From Kiritimatiellales bacterium (GTDB taxonomy: Bacteria > Verrucomicrobiota > Kiritimatiellia > Kiritimatiellales > Pontiellaceae), in contig JABDQT010000188.1 of assembly GCA_013042165.1 (NCBI GenBank), positions 1-22,798 of the forward strand: a DNA stretch of 22,798 nucleotides, given 5' to 3'. Below the pieces are notes generated by a model. The model had not been told where the DNA came from. It did not search any database and saw only the letters and a program-made list of their open reading frames with translations. The position numbers were made by a program, and so were the translations under genes. Below are positions 13,502 to 20,705 of this stretch, piece by piece; within the stretch, counting starts at the first letter, position 1, and each line of letters opens with the position of its first letter.

Positions 13502-15121
13502 ATGAGCGACTACACCTATACCCCGACCATCCAGCATAGCGGCGATACCACGCCCTATCGCCTCATCACCAAAGACGGCGTCCGCGTTGAGCAGTTTAAC
13601 GGCAAAGAAGTGCTGGTCGTGGAGAAAGAGGTGCTCGAAAACCTCGCCTACGAAGCCATCGCCGATGTCTCCTTTTTCCTGCGCCCCGGACACATGCAGC
13701 AGGTCGCCGCCATCCTCGACGACCCCGAAGCCAGCGAAAACGATATCTTCGTAGCCCGCTGTTTTCTGGAAAACTCGATCATCGCGGCCGTTGGCGAACT
13801 GCCCACCTGCCAGGACACCGGCACGGCTATCGTCGTCGGTACCAAAGGCGCGCAGGTCTGGACCGACTTCGATGAAAAGGAAGCCTTCTCCAACGGCGTC
13901 TACCGCTGTTTTCAGGACTATAACCTGCGCTATTCCCAGATTGCCCCGCTCTCCATGTTTGAGGAAAAGAATACCGGCAACAACCTGCCCGCACAGATCG
14001 ACATCTACAGTGGCACCGGCATGGAGTACGAGCTGATGTTCGTCACCAAGGGCGGCGGCTCGGCCAACAAAAGCTACCTCTTCCAGAAGACCAAGTCGCT
14101 GCTCACCGAGGAAAACCTCGAGGAATTCCTTAAGGCTGAATTCTTCAACATCGGCACTGCGGCCTGCCCGCCGTACCACTATGTCGTCGTCATCGGCGGC
14201 ACCTCCGCCGAGGCCACCATGAAATATGTCAAGCTCGCCTCCACCGGCGCGCTCGACGATCTGCCCACCACCGGCGATGCTTCCGGCCGCGCCTTCCGCG
14301 ATCTTGCATGGGAGCAGAAGGTGCTCGAATGGAGCCGCGATTCCAAGATCGGTGCGCAGTTCGGCGGTAAATATTTCTGCCACGACGTCCGCGTGATCCG
14401 CATGCCGCGCCACGCCGCCTCCTGCCCCGTCGGCCTCGGCGTCTCCTGCTCGGCCGACCGTAACATCAAGGCCAAGATCACCCGCGACGGCGTCTTCCTC
14501 GAGCAGCTTGAACACGACCCGGCCAAATATGCCCCCGCCAACCTCGGCCAGGAGGCCGATGATGCGCCTGTCATCGACCTCAACCGCCCGATGGATGAAA
14601 TCCTCGCCGACCTATCCAGCTATCCGGTTACCACCCGCGTGCGGCTCAACGGCCCGCTGGTCGTCGCGCGCGACATTGCCCATGCGAAGATCAAGGAGAT
14701 GCTCGACCGCGGTGAGCCCATGCCCGACTACTTCAAGAACCATCCGGTCTACTATGCCGGCCCCGCAAAGTGCCCGAAAGGCAAGCCCTCCGGCTCGTTC
14801 GGCCCGACCACCGCCCAGCGCATGGACCCTTATGTCGAGCCCTTTCAAAGCCAGCGCGGCTCCATGGTGATGCTCGCCAAAGGCAACCGCACGCAGGCCG
14901 TTACCGACTCGTGCGCCAGACACGGCGGTTTCTACCTCGGCTCCGTCGGCGGCCCCGCCGCCCTGCTCGCCGAAAAGAATATCAAGAAAGTCGAGATCGT
15001 CGACATGGAGGAACTCGGCATGGAAGCCGTCCGCAAGATCGAAGTCGTCGACTTCCCCGCCGTCATCATCGTCGACGACAAAGGCAACGACTTCTTTGCG
15101 GATATCCTTAGGGGAAAGTAA
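13502..15121 (+). CDS. fumA: Class I (iron-sulfur) fumarate hydratase
   Basis: The enzyme interconverts fumarate and malate in the TCA cycle, using an oxygen-sensitive [4Fe-4S] cluster. At 539 residues it is a full-length single-chain class I enzyme like E. coli FumA (548). The start ATG 13502 has GGAG about seven bases upstream. The cluster cysteines are seen as Cys103 ([10 protein letters not shown]), Cys222 (GTAACPPYH) and Cys316 (LGVSCSADR), each two residues before the E. coli positions. The C-terminal beta-type domain shows [16 protein letters not shown] (about 430-445) and [13 protein letters not shown]. It has its own promoter, and the yceI terminator isolates it from upstream genes. 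Class I fumarase fits a low-oxygen life style (inference). It is distinct from class II FumC. Confidence 0.96.
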   Translation: MSDYTYTPTIQHSGDTTPYRLITKDGVRVEQFNGKEVLVVEKEVLENLAYEAIADVSFFLRPGHMQQVAAILDDPEASENDIFVARCFLENSIIAAVGELPTCQDTGTAIVVGTKGAQVWTDFDEKEAFSNGVYRCFQDYNLRYSQIAPLSMFEEKNTGNNLPAQIDIYSGTGMEYELMFVTKGGGSANKSYLFQKTKSLLTEENLEEFLKAEFFNIGTAACPPYHYVVVIGGTSAEATMKYVKLASTGALDDLPTTGDASGRAFRDLAWEQKVLEWSRDSKIGAQFGGKYFCHDVRVIRMPRHAASCPVGLGVSCSADRNIKAKITRDGVFLEQLEHDPAKYAPANLGQEADDAPVIDLNRPMDEILADLSSYPVTTRVRLNGPLVVARDIAHAKIKEMLDRGEPMPDYFKNHPVYYAGPAKCPKGKPSGSFGPTTAQRMDPYVEPFQSQRGSMVMLAKGNRTQAVTDSCARHGGFYLGSVGGPAALLAEKNIKKVEIVDMEELGMEAVRKIEVVDFPAVIIVDDKGNDFFADILRGK

Positions 15122-15218
15122 GTTTTATCATTATGAGTTAGAGTTTTTGGTTCTGAACATTATTATCAGATATGAATAGAGTGTTGCCGAATATACCTAA
15201 CTATCAGGAGAACAACTC

Positions 15219-15635
15219 ATGAATTGTCCAAAATGTTCCGAATTGATGGATGCTGTAACCGAAAACGGGATTACAGTTGATCGTTGCAGAGGTTGCGGCG
15301 GCATCTGGTTTGATCTGTTTGAAGCCGAAGATATAATTGAAACCGTTGATGTCAGCACCGTTGACACCGGAAGCAAAGCCAAGGGCATCATTATGGACCA
15401 CATCCGGGATATAAAGTGCCCGAAATGTAACATCGCTATGCAGACCGCATCCGATCGTGAAGATCCGACGCTCAAATTTGAAGTGTGCACAGGCTGTCAT
15501 GGTTATTTTCTGGATGCTGGCGAACTGAAAGACATGAGCAATGTGACAGCTGTGGAATCGGGTCTGGAAACTCTGATCCATAAAGCCAAAATGTTCGGCG
15601 AAGCGTTTAAATCCATGCATTACAAACAGGACTAG
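15219..15635 (+). CDS. Double zinc-ribbon protein (zf-TFIIB type)
   Basis: The gene encodes 138 residues from ATG 15219, behind AGGAG at good spacing. It contains two zinc ribbons of the TFIIB-like bacterial type. The first has Cys3, Cys6, Cys23 and Cys26 (MNCPKCSELM, DRCRGCGGIWFD). The second has Cys67, Cys70, Cys90 and Cys93 (IKCPKCNIAM, EVCTGCHGYFLDAGEL). In such proteins each ribbon ends in the W/YFD..EL pattern seen here. No signal peptide or membrane helix was found, so it is cytoplasmic. The family's biochemical function is mostly unknown; nucleic-acid or protein binding is possible. It lies 97 bases after the fumarase in the same direction, and local AT-rich sequence suggests its own promoter, which I could not pinpoint. 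Confidence 0.88.
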   Translation: MNCPKCSELMDAVTENGITVDRCRGCGGIWFDLFEAEDIIETVDVSTVDTGSKAKGIIMDHIRDIKCPKCNIAMQTASDREDPTLKFEVCTGCHGYFLDAGELKDMSNVTAVESGLETLIHKAKMFGEAFKSMHYKQD

Positions 15636-15644
15636 GAATTCCTG

Positions 15645-15680
15645 TTCCGCAAGCCGGCGTTGTTGAGCTTTTTTGCGGAA
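15645..15680. repeat. Perfect 8-bp inverted repeat after the zinc-ribbon gene
   Basis: TTCCGCAA (15645-15652) and TTGCGGAA (15673-15680) are exact reverse complements across a 20-base spacer. It lies 10 bases after the zinc-ribbon stop codon. A T-rich stretch is in the loop rather than after the stem, so it is not a normal intrinsic terminator. Confidence 0.5.
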
Positions 15681-15682
15681 AC

Positions 15683-15733
15683 TGTAGCCGCGATCCATGA
15701 TCGCGGTGGCGGGGTCACGGCCCCCGCCCTACA
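15683..15733. repeat. Two-hairpin palindromic element with closing TGTAG/CTACA (REP-like)
   Basis: Stem 1 is CCGCGATC (15688-15695) with GATCGCGG (15699-15706) around a three-base loop. Stem 2 is GGCGGGG (15708-15714) with CCCCGCC (15722-15728). The outer bases TGTAG (15683-15687) and CTACA (15729-15733) also pair, closing a compact cloverleaf-like unit of 51 bases. The geometry is that of REP/BIME-type extragenic palindromes. Only one copy is in the window, so repetition is not shown. Confidence 0.6.
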
Positions 15734-16043
15734 CAACACACCCAATAGTTACAGGGAATCTGGCAGGGCGTACTCGCCCGAGTGAGGCCACGTTGCCGGG
15801 TTCAACTCGGCTCACGTGGCGAGCGCGCCGGAAACGGACAGCCCGGCGGTCTGTTCCTACCAAATCATTCGCGCCCTTGCGGTTTTGCGCTAGATTTCTG
15901 ACGCTGCATCCCTGAGACCGTATAAAACTCAGCGATTCTCTGCCGTGACATGCTCTGTGGAGTATTGCTATGTTCTACGGCTTACGCATTGAGTACATGG
16001 GTACTCGTTACAGATTAACTATTTTAAACAAGGTTTATAAAAC
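15734..16043. other. Gene-free intergenic stretch with further GC-rich hairpins
   Basis: Together with the two repeats before it, this completes the 408-base gap between the zinc-ribbon gene and the next gene. It contains no convincing coding sequence; the 72-codon frame at 15697-15915 runs through hairpins and has no binding site. Perfect stems occur one after another: GGGCG/CGCCC (15766-15779), GCCACG/CGTGGC (15787-15820, with an inner GCCG/CGGC) and CGCCGG/CCGGCG (15826-15848). Close to the next gene, GAGTAC/GTACTC (15991-16006) forms a 16-base hairpin with a four-base loop. It may be a structured RNA, a degraded element or a leader. Confidence 0.6.
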
Positions 16044-16877
16044 ATGCTATCACTACTTATTTCACTACTGGTTTCCATCGCGCTGGTCGGCGGCCTGAAG
16101 GCGGGCGGCATCAATACCCCCACAACGATCTTCTTCGGTATTGCCGGATTCATTGCCGCGTTTTACCTGGTCGGATTTCTGGTCCGGAAAAGAATTGCCA
16201 AGGTCCAAAAGGAGCTGGAGCAAATCATGTCGGTCGGTCAGCAGCGGCTGAACCGGAAGATTCATCAGTTCCAGAGCAAGCCCGGCGGAAACATTAAACT
16301 GATCCAGCGCCAGATCGAGGCGGACCAGAAGGTCATTTTTGAGCAGGGACTCAATTTCACCAAGCGTCTCGAGCCTTTCAGGAAATGGTCGTTTCTGATG
16401 GGCCGGCAGATTGCCACCCTGCGCCTGCAGTTTCTTTATCAGCTTAAGGAGTTCGATCAGGTGGATGCGATTCTAGCCAAAGGCGGACTGTTCAGGGGCC
16501 CGATGCTGATGGAGCCCATGCAGGTGGCCATGAAAATGGCACGCCAATATAAGAACAAGGATGTGGCGGGTGCCGAGAAAACCTTCAAGCGCCGCGTGAA
16601 GTGGTTTCGGGGAGACCGCGGCACCCTGCTCTATGGAGTGATGACCTGGATTCTGGTCAAAGAAGCCGAGATCGATAAAGCACGCGAACTCCTGGCCAAG
16701 GCGAAGGACGCCACCGGCAACGCAACCTTCACCCATAACTGGGAACAGCTTTCCAACGACCGGGTAAAAAGTTTTTCCAATGCAGGACTGGGTGAAGAGT
16801 GGTTCGGCCTCTATCTGGAAAAACCGCCCCAACCCAAGCAGCAGCGCGTGCGCGGAAATAGAGGGCGCGGGTTTTAG
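16044..16877 (+). CDS. Two-TM membrane protein with helical-repeat domain and Gly/Arg tail, unknown function
   Basis: The gene encodes 277 residues from ATG 16044, with AAGG about ten bases upstream. Residues 3-20 and 27-47 form two hydrophobic helices separated by a short Gly-rich turn (KAGGINTP). Then RKRIAKVQKELEQIM starts a cytoplasmic helical domain. Residues about 110-240 look like a degenerate TPR solenoid (LRLQFLYQLKEFDQVDAIL, MARQYKNKDVAGAEKTF, EIDKARELLAKAKDATG). The C-terminus is basic and Gly/Arg-rich (KQQRVRGNRGRGF), which could touch nucleic acid or lipid head groups. No enzyme motif and no named family were recognised. It precedes the MscS gene by 180 bases in the same direction, after a long non-coding region. 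Confidence 0.82.
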   Translation: MLSLLISLLVSIALVGGLKAGGINTPTTIFFGIAGFIAAFYLVGFLVRKRIAKVQKELEQIMSVGQQRLNRKIHQFQSKPGGNIKLIQRQIEADQKVIFEQGLNFTKRLEPFRKWSFLMGRQIATLRLQFLYQLKEFDQVDAILAKGGLFRGPMLMEPMQVAMKMARQYKNKDVAGAEKTFKRRVKWFRGDRGTLLYGVMTWILVKEAEIDKARELLAKAKDATGNATFTHNWEQLSNDRVKSFSNAGLGEEWFGLYLEKPPQPKQQRVRGNRGRGF

Positions 16878-16886
16878 ATCAGATAA

Positions 16887-16900
16887 CGACTGAACAGTCG
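16887..16900 (+). other. Short perfect hairpin after the two-TM protein gene
   Basis: CGACTG (16887-16892) and CAGTCG (16895-16900) pair around two bases, nine bases past the stop codon at 16877. No T-run follows, so termination is uncertain. The 180-base gap to the MscS gene holds nothing else convincing. Confidence 0.3.
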
Positions 16901-17057
16901 CAGCCGTTCGGCACCTCATTCGTGATCTGCTCTGGCGTGTCAACGCGGCATGGGAACCCGTTCGGAAACTGCTGAAAATAGTTGCTCCGCCCCCTTTTCA
17001 TGACACTTTTACGGCGTTATGGTAGCGCTTATTCAACCGGCCGGAAGGGGTATGATT

Positions 17058-18689
17058 ATGATGCAGATTGAAGGGGTCGAAAGCCTGCCGCGGGCACTTG
17101 TCTTACTGGGAAGCGAGCTCGCGGTTGTGATTATCATCTGCGTGGTGCTCAATCTGATAGCACGTCTGGTGCTTGGCCGCATTGGCCTGATTCCCCGAAT
17201 GCACGATCATCAGGAACGTCTTGCGGGTATTCGCCGGCAGATCCGCCTCGTCCTGGTCTTTACCTGCATAGCACTCTGCCTGGGTGTTGTGCTCCTGAAC
17301 GGCTATCTAATCTATCGGCAAACCGACCCCTACGTGCAGACCACGGAATGGATCGACGCAATTCCTTCCGATTTCTGGCTGAAACTGGCCCTGGGCATTG
17401 CCAAGGTCATCGGTCTTGTGATCGTGGGCCGGATTTTAATCAGCCTGTTGCAGCGTCTGCTGAACGGCATGATGCAAAAGGCGAAAGCCTTCGAGGGAAT
17501 CCGCGCCAACGACGAGAGCATCGAAGTCTTCTTCACATCCCTGACGTCGATCCTTTCGAACAGCATCAAGTTCCTTGTGCTCATTGGTGCCGCATCGCTG
17601 CTTTCCATGCCGGAAAACCTGGTGTCCTATCTGCTCACCGCGCTGTACATTTATCTCTTCATCGCCATCGGCCTGCTGGTGGTCAAGGCGGTTGCGGCGA
17701 TCGTCGACAGCCTCGATGCGCTCAGCAAAAAGTATTCAAGCCCCGACAACTGGCTGCGCCACTACGAAAAGCTCAGCATCCTGATCCCCCTCTTTCGTCG
17801 TTGTCTTGAATACGTCATCTACGTGGCCGTGGCCTCACTGGTGGTCCTCCAATTAAGTTTTATCCAGCATCTCGCCGCCTTCGGCCCGCGACTGACGAAG
17901 GTGATCGGCATCTTCTTCATCAGCCGGGTTATTGTCGAAGTCGGCTACATCGTGATTGACCGCTTTCAGCAGGAACAAGAGCACCTGACGGAAAAGGAGC
18001 GCAAGCAACGCCTGACGCTCGTCCCGCTGATGAAGAGTGTCATGAAGTATGTGGTCTTTTTTACGGCTTTCCTCATGGCACTTAACGCATTGAACCTGAA
18101 TCCGGCGCCATTGCTTGCCGGTGCGGGCATCATGGGCATCGTGATCGGTCTGGGGGCCCAGCCGCTGATCAACGACCTGGTCTCGGGCCTCTTTATTCTT
18201 TTCGAGAGCCTCTATCTGGTCGGCGACTATATTGAAACCGGAGAAGGACGTGGAGTGGTTGAGTCGATCGACATCCGCACCACGCGCCTGCGCGATCCCG
18301 GTGGCCAGCAGCACATCCTCAGAAATGGGCAGATCGACAATGTCATCAACTTTTCCAAGCGCTACACCTATGCCGAGGTGGAGGTTGGAGTGGCCTACGA
18401 CACGGATCTCGATCACGCCTACGCGGTCTTGCAGGAGTGCGGGCGGCAGATCCGCGAAAACAACTCGAATGTGCTCGATGATATGCAGGTGCAGGGCCTG
18501 CAAAACTTCGGCGAATCAGAGCTGCTGCTGCGCACAGTCACCCGCGTCAAACCCGGATGCCACCAGCAGGTGTCGCGCGATTTACGCAAGCTGATCAAGG
18601 AAGCCTTCGACCGCGAAGATATTGAGATTCCGTTTGCGCGGCGCGTGCTTATTTTTAAGCCGCAGGACGAAAAGAAACTGCCTTCGTAA
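17058..18689 (+). CDS. Large MscS-family mechanosensitive ion channel
   Basis: The product opens under membrane tension to release solutes during osmotic down-shock. ATG 17058 has GGAAGGGG seven bases upstream, which decides against ATG 17019 and gives 543 residues. At least seven membrane helices precede the pore, e.g. ELAVVIIICVVLNLIARLV, VLVFTCIALCLGVVLL and YLFIAIGLLVVKAVAAIV. The pore helix and hinge are at about 345-375 (PLLAGAGIMGIVIGLGAQP, then LVSGLFILFE). The beta domain follows with GDYIETGEGRGVVESIDIRTT and the C-terminal alpha/beta domain with VEVGVAYDTDLDHAYAVL. Length and extra helices resemble the larger MscS paralogues rather than the 286-residue MscS. It appears to be a single gene. 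Confidence 0.93.
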   Translation: MMQIEGVESLPRALVLLGSELAVVIIICVVLNLIARLVLGRIGLIPRMHDHQERLAGIRRQIRLVLVFTCIALCLGVVLLNGYLIYRQTDPYVQTTEWIDAIPSDFWLKLALGIAKVIGLVIVGRILISLLQRLLNGMMQKAKAFEGIRANDESIEVFFTSLTSILSNSIKFLVLIGAASLLSMPENLVSYLLTALYIYLFIAIGLLVVKAVAAIVDSLDALSKKYSSPDNWLRHYEKLSILIPLFRRCLEYVIYVAVASLVVLQLSFIQHLAAFGPRLTKVIGIFFISRVIVEVGYIVIDRFQQEQEHLTEKERKQRLTLVPLMKSVMKYVVFFTAFLMALNALNLNPAPLLAGAGIMGIVIGLGAQPLINDLVSGLFILFESLYLVGDYIETGEGRGVVESIDIRTTRLRDPGGQQHILRNGQIDNVINFSKRYTYAEVEVGVAYDTDLDHAYAVLQECGRQIRENNSNVLDDMQVQGLQNFGESELLLRTVTRVKPGCHQQVSRDLRKLIKEAFDREDIEIPFARRVLIFKPQDEKKLPS

Positions 18690-18947
18690 GAAACAGGTAT
18701 TACTCCTCTTATCTTGGTTTCGGAGTTATTCGTGCTGGAGTTTTGGCCCGACTCATAGAGTCTGCACCCATTGCTGAGCAAGGGTTTCTGCTAAAGCAAC
18801 CTCGGCCTCCCCGACATTCACTTTCGGTAAACCTACCGCTCCTTACCTCATATTTTCTGGACAATCGCCCTGCCTCGGTTTATGCAGAGCTTGTCTCGAT
18901 GAAGGGACGCCAAATCAGGGTTAAACCCCGGGAATCTGAGGTATTGA

Positions 18948-19199
18948 ATGCCAATGTATATGGACATCCATAGAAACGTGGAAGGCATCACCCAGGAGGC
19001 TCTGGATGAAGCACATCGCAAGGATCTCGAAGTGCATGCAAAACACGGCGTTGAATTCGTTAACTATTGGTATAGCGAATCCGAAGGGGCAATCTTTTGC
19101 CTTTGCAAGGCCCCCAGCAAGGAGGCGGCAGAAGCTGTTCATCGCGAAGCCCATGGCGGTGTAGCCGATGAAATTATTGAAGTCCAACAAGGCGGCTGA
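18948..19199 (+). CDS. DUF4242 family small protein
   Basis: The gene encodes 83 residues from ATG 18948, with GAGG six bases upstream. The whole chain matches the DUF4242 pattern: MPMYMDIHRN at the start, then EALDEAHRKDLEVHAKHGV, the strand-turn-strand FVNYWYSESEGAIFCLCKAPS, and AAEAVHREAHGGVADEIIEV. This is a ferredoxin-like alpha/beta fold. One actinobacterial member (SCO4226) is reported as a nickel-binding protein; conserved histidines (His8, His23, His65, His69) are present here, but metal binding is not shown. No signal peptide is present, so it is cytoplasmic. It lies between the MscS and haemoglobin genes. The 258 bases before it and the 216 bases after it contain no gene. Confidence 0.9.
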   Translation: MPMYMDIHRNVEGITQEALDEAHRKDLEVHAKHGVEFVNYWYSESEGAIFCLCKAPSKEAAEAVHREAHGGVADEIIEVQQGG

Positions 19200-19415
19200 A
19201 AAAGGGCCCGTGGCCGCTGGTGCTCATTGTCGATCACTCCGAGCGAATGACAACGGGTTGCTCCACGTCTGAGTCCAGCCGGGCGGGCGGCTTTAAATAA
19301 CCTTATTAGTTCTAGACGGGCTGTCTTCTCATATTAAAATCGCAATTCGTTAAGGGCGGCATGCATGTAGCGTTCCGCAATTGGACGATAGACAAACCAA
19401 CGAAGGAGCGGAACC

Positions 19416-19778
19416 ATGGCGGACTCATTATATGAACGACTCGGCGGTTCGGAAGGAATTACTCAGATCGCCAGCGACGCGTTGGACAATCACCTTATCA
19501 ACCCGCGGATAAAATCCCGCTACGAACATCTGGACCATCTCGAGTCAGTGAGAAGCGGTGCTGCCAACTTCTTTATTTCCGCCACCGGCGGCCCGGATGT
19601 CTATGAAGGCGGGAACATGCTGGAAACCCATAAAGGGATGAATATCGATGAGGCGGAGTATATGGCTGTTGTGGATGACATCCTTGATGCGCTGGATAAG
19701 AACAGCATTGCCCAGCGGGAACAGGAAGAGGTTTTATTTGCTCTATACAGCATGAGGCGGGAGATTCTTCACGTCTAG
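19416..19778 (+). CDS. Truncated haemoglobin (group 1-like)
   Basis: This is a 120-residue 2-on-2 haem protein for oxygen or nitric oxide chemistry in the cytoplasm. ATG 19416 has AAGGAG eight bases upstream. The family start LYERLGGSEGI is at residues 5-15, ATGGPDVYEGGNM at 56-68 gives the conserved GGP..Y loop, and THKGMNIDEAEYMAVV at 71-86 contains the likely proximal haem ligand His72. VDDILDALDKN forms the following helix. The B-helix reads DALDNHLINPRIKSRY, where most group 1 proteins have a Phe-Tyr pair, so the usual distal Tyr(B10) seems replaced. This variant looks like a subfamily trait rather than damage. The gene stands apart from others and probably has its own promoter in the 216-base gap. 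Confidence 0.92.
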   Translation: MADSLYERLGGSEGITQIASDALDNHLINPRIKSRYEHLDHLESVRSGAANFFISATGGPDVYEGGNMLETHKGMNIDEAEYMAVVDDILDALDKNSIAQREQEEVLFALYSMRREILHV

Positions 19779-19828
19779 TCTGTCAGAACCTCAACAGCGC
19801 CTTTCATATTCGCTTTCAGGTGTACCTC

Positions 19829-20662
19829 ATGAGGACATTTGCTCTCTACATGTTGATTCTTGCCGCAACCTTTGGCGTTGTGCTGGCCTATCGATCCACA
19901 CGTACTCCATCCCTGAAGGCTGCTGCGGGCGAAGTCGATCCACTATCGAACGAACCGGCCGCACCCCAAGAAGAAAACGTCAAACCAAAGCCGGACATAC
20001 GCGCCATGCTGCCTGCGCCGCCAAACCCCGAAGCGATATCGAAGCCGGCCGTACAAGTCCCCGTTCGGCAGAACAAACCTGCTACGCCAAAAATTAAACA
20101 GCAACCCAATCCGGACATGCGACGCCGACGGCAGGCCGCGCAGTACTGGAAGGATATGGCCAAGCGGTTTGAACAGCAGCAGACAAAGCTGAATCGGGAG
20201 AACGATCAGAACAGGCGGCTGAATCTGATCCGGAGCATGGCGGAACATGTTCGAGTCGATACGCTCGGCACACTCGACTGGGCCATGAGTCTGCTGGATC
20301 CGGAAGAACAGCGAGCCGCCCTTGAAGCAATCAACAAGAAAGCACTGTCCGGCATCGGTGCACGGATCGAGCCCGGACAGTCAGGACTTCCGAGGATCAA
20401 GGAAACAACCATTCTCAGCGCCGCCGCATCCACCGGGCGGGTTGAACCCGGAGATTCTATTTCGGGGATGGTGACCGAGGACGGATCAACCATCTCTTTC
20501 AAAGGACGCCCGATTCGGGAAGTTGTCCGGTTCTTGCGCGGACAACCCGGCACCGAGATCCGACTGTTGATGGAACGCGTGCCGACTGCCGGGAGCATAC
20601 AACCGATCCCGTACGATGTACTCGTTCAGCGATCGCTGATCGTGATGCAGCCGCCCTTTTAA
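19829..20662 (+). CDS. Membrane-anchored protein with C-terminal PDZ domain, no protease domain
   Basis: The 277-residue form from ATG 19829 is chosen; a GTG at 19820 would add three residues. The site upstream is only AGG. Residues 2-21 form a signal anchor (TFALYMLILAATFGVVLAY). A long Pro/Lys-rich linker spans about 25-95, followed by a charged helical segment (RRRRQAAQYWKDMAKRFEQQ) to about 165. The end is PDZ-like: GIGARIEPG at about 175-183, STGRVEPGDSISGM, ISFKGRPIREVVRFLRGQPG and TEIRLLMERV. The pattern resembles the PDZ of C-terminal processing proteases, but no Ser/Lys protease domain follows. It is probably a periplasm-facing adaptor. It is the last plus-strand gene before a convergent sulfatase, 43 bases apart. 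Confidence 0.8.
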   Translation: MRTFALYMLILAATFGVVLAYRSTRTPSLKAAAGEVDPLSNEPAAPQEENVKPKPDIRAMLPAPPNPEAISKPAVQVPVRQNKPATPKIKQQPNPDMRRRRQAAQYWKDMAKRFEQQQTKLNRENDQNRRLNLIRSMAEHVRVDTLGTLDWAMSLLDPEEQRAALEAINKKALSGIGARIEPGQSGLPRIKETTILSAAASTGRVEPGDSISGMVTEDGSTISFKGRPIREVVRFLRGQPGTEIRLLMERVPTAGSIQPIPYDVLVQRSLIVMQPPF

Positions 20663-20705
20663 CGGGGTAACAGCTTGAGCAATCAGTATTATTTCCGCCT
20701 AACGG

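Noticed and set aside
13457..14515. 352-codon minus-strand frame across the fumarase
   Set aside because: It is a shadow of the class I fumarase, with low-complexity Gly/Ala/Val translation and no start signal.
15795..15811. tRNA T-arm-like sequence GGTTCAACTC
   Set aside because: The stem does not pair in the tRNA register and no acceptor, D or anticodon arm surrounds it.
15697..15915. 72-codon frame in the hairpin-rich intergenic region
   Set aside because: It has no ribosome binding site, runs through perfect palindromes and has an Arg/Thr/Pro-rich composition unlike its neighbours.
18743..18973. 76-codon frame before the DUF4242 gene
   Set aside because: It overlaps the DUF4242 start, lacks a binding site and shows no domain; the 18690-18947 gap otherwise shows nothing clear.
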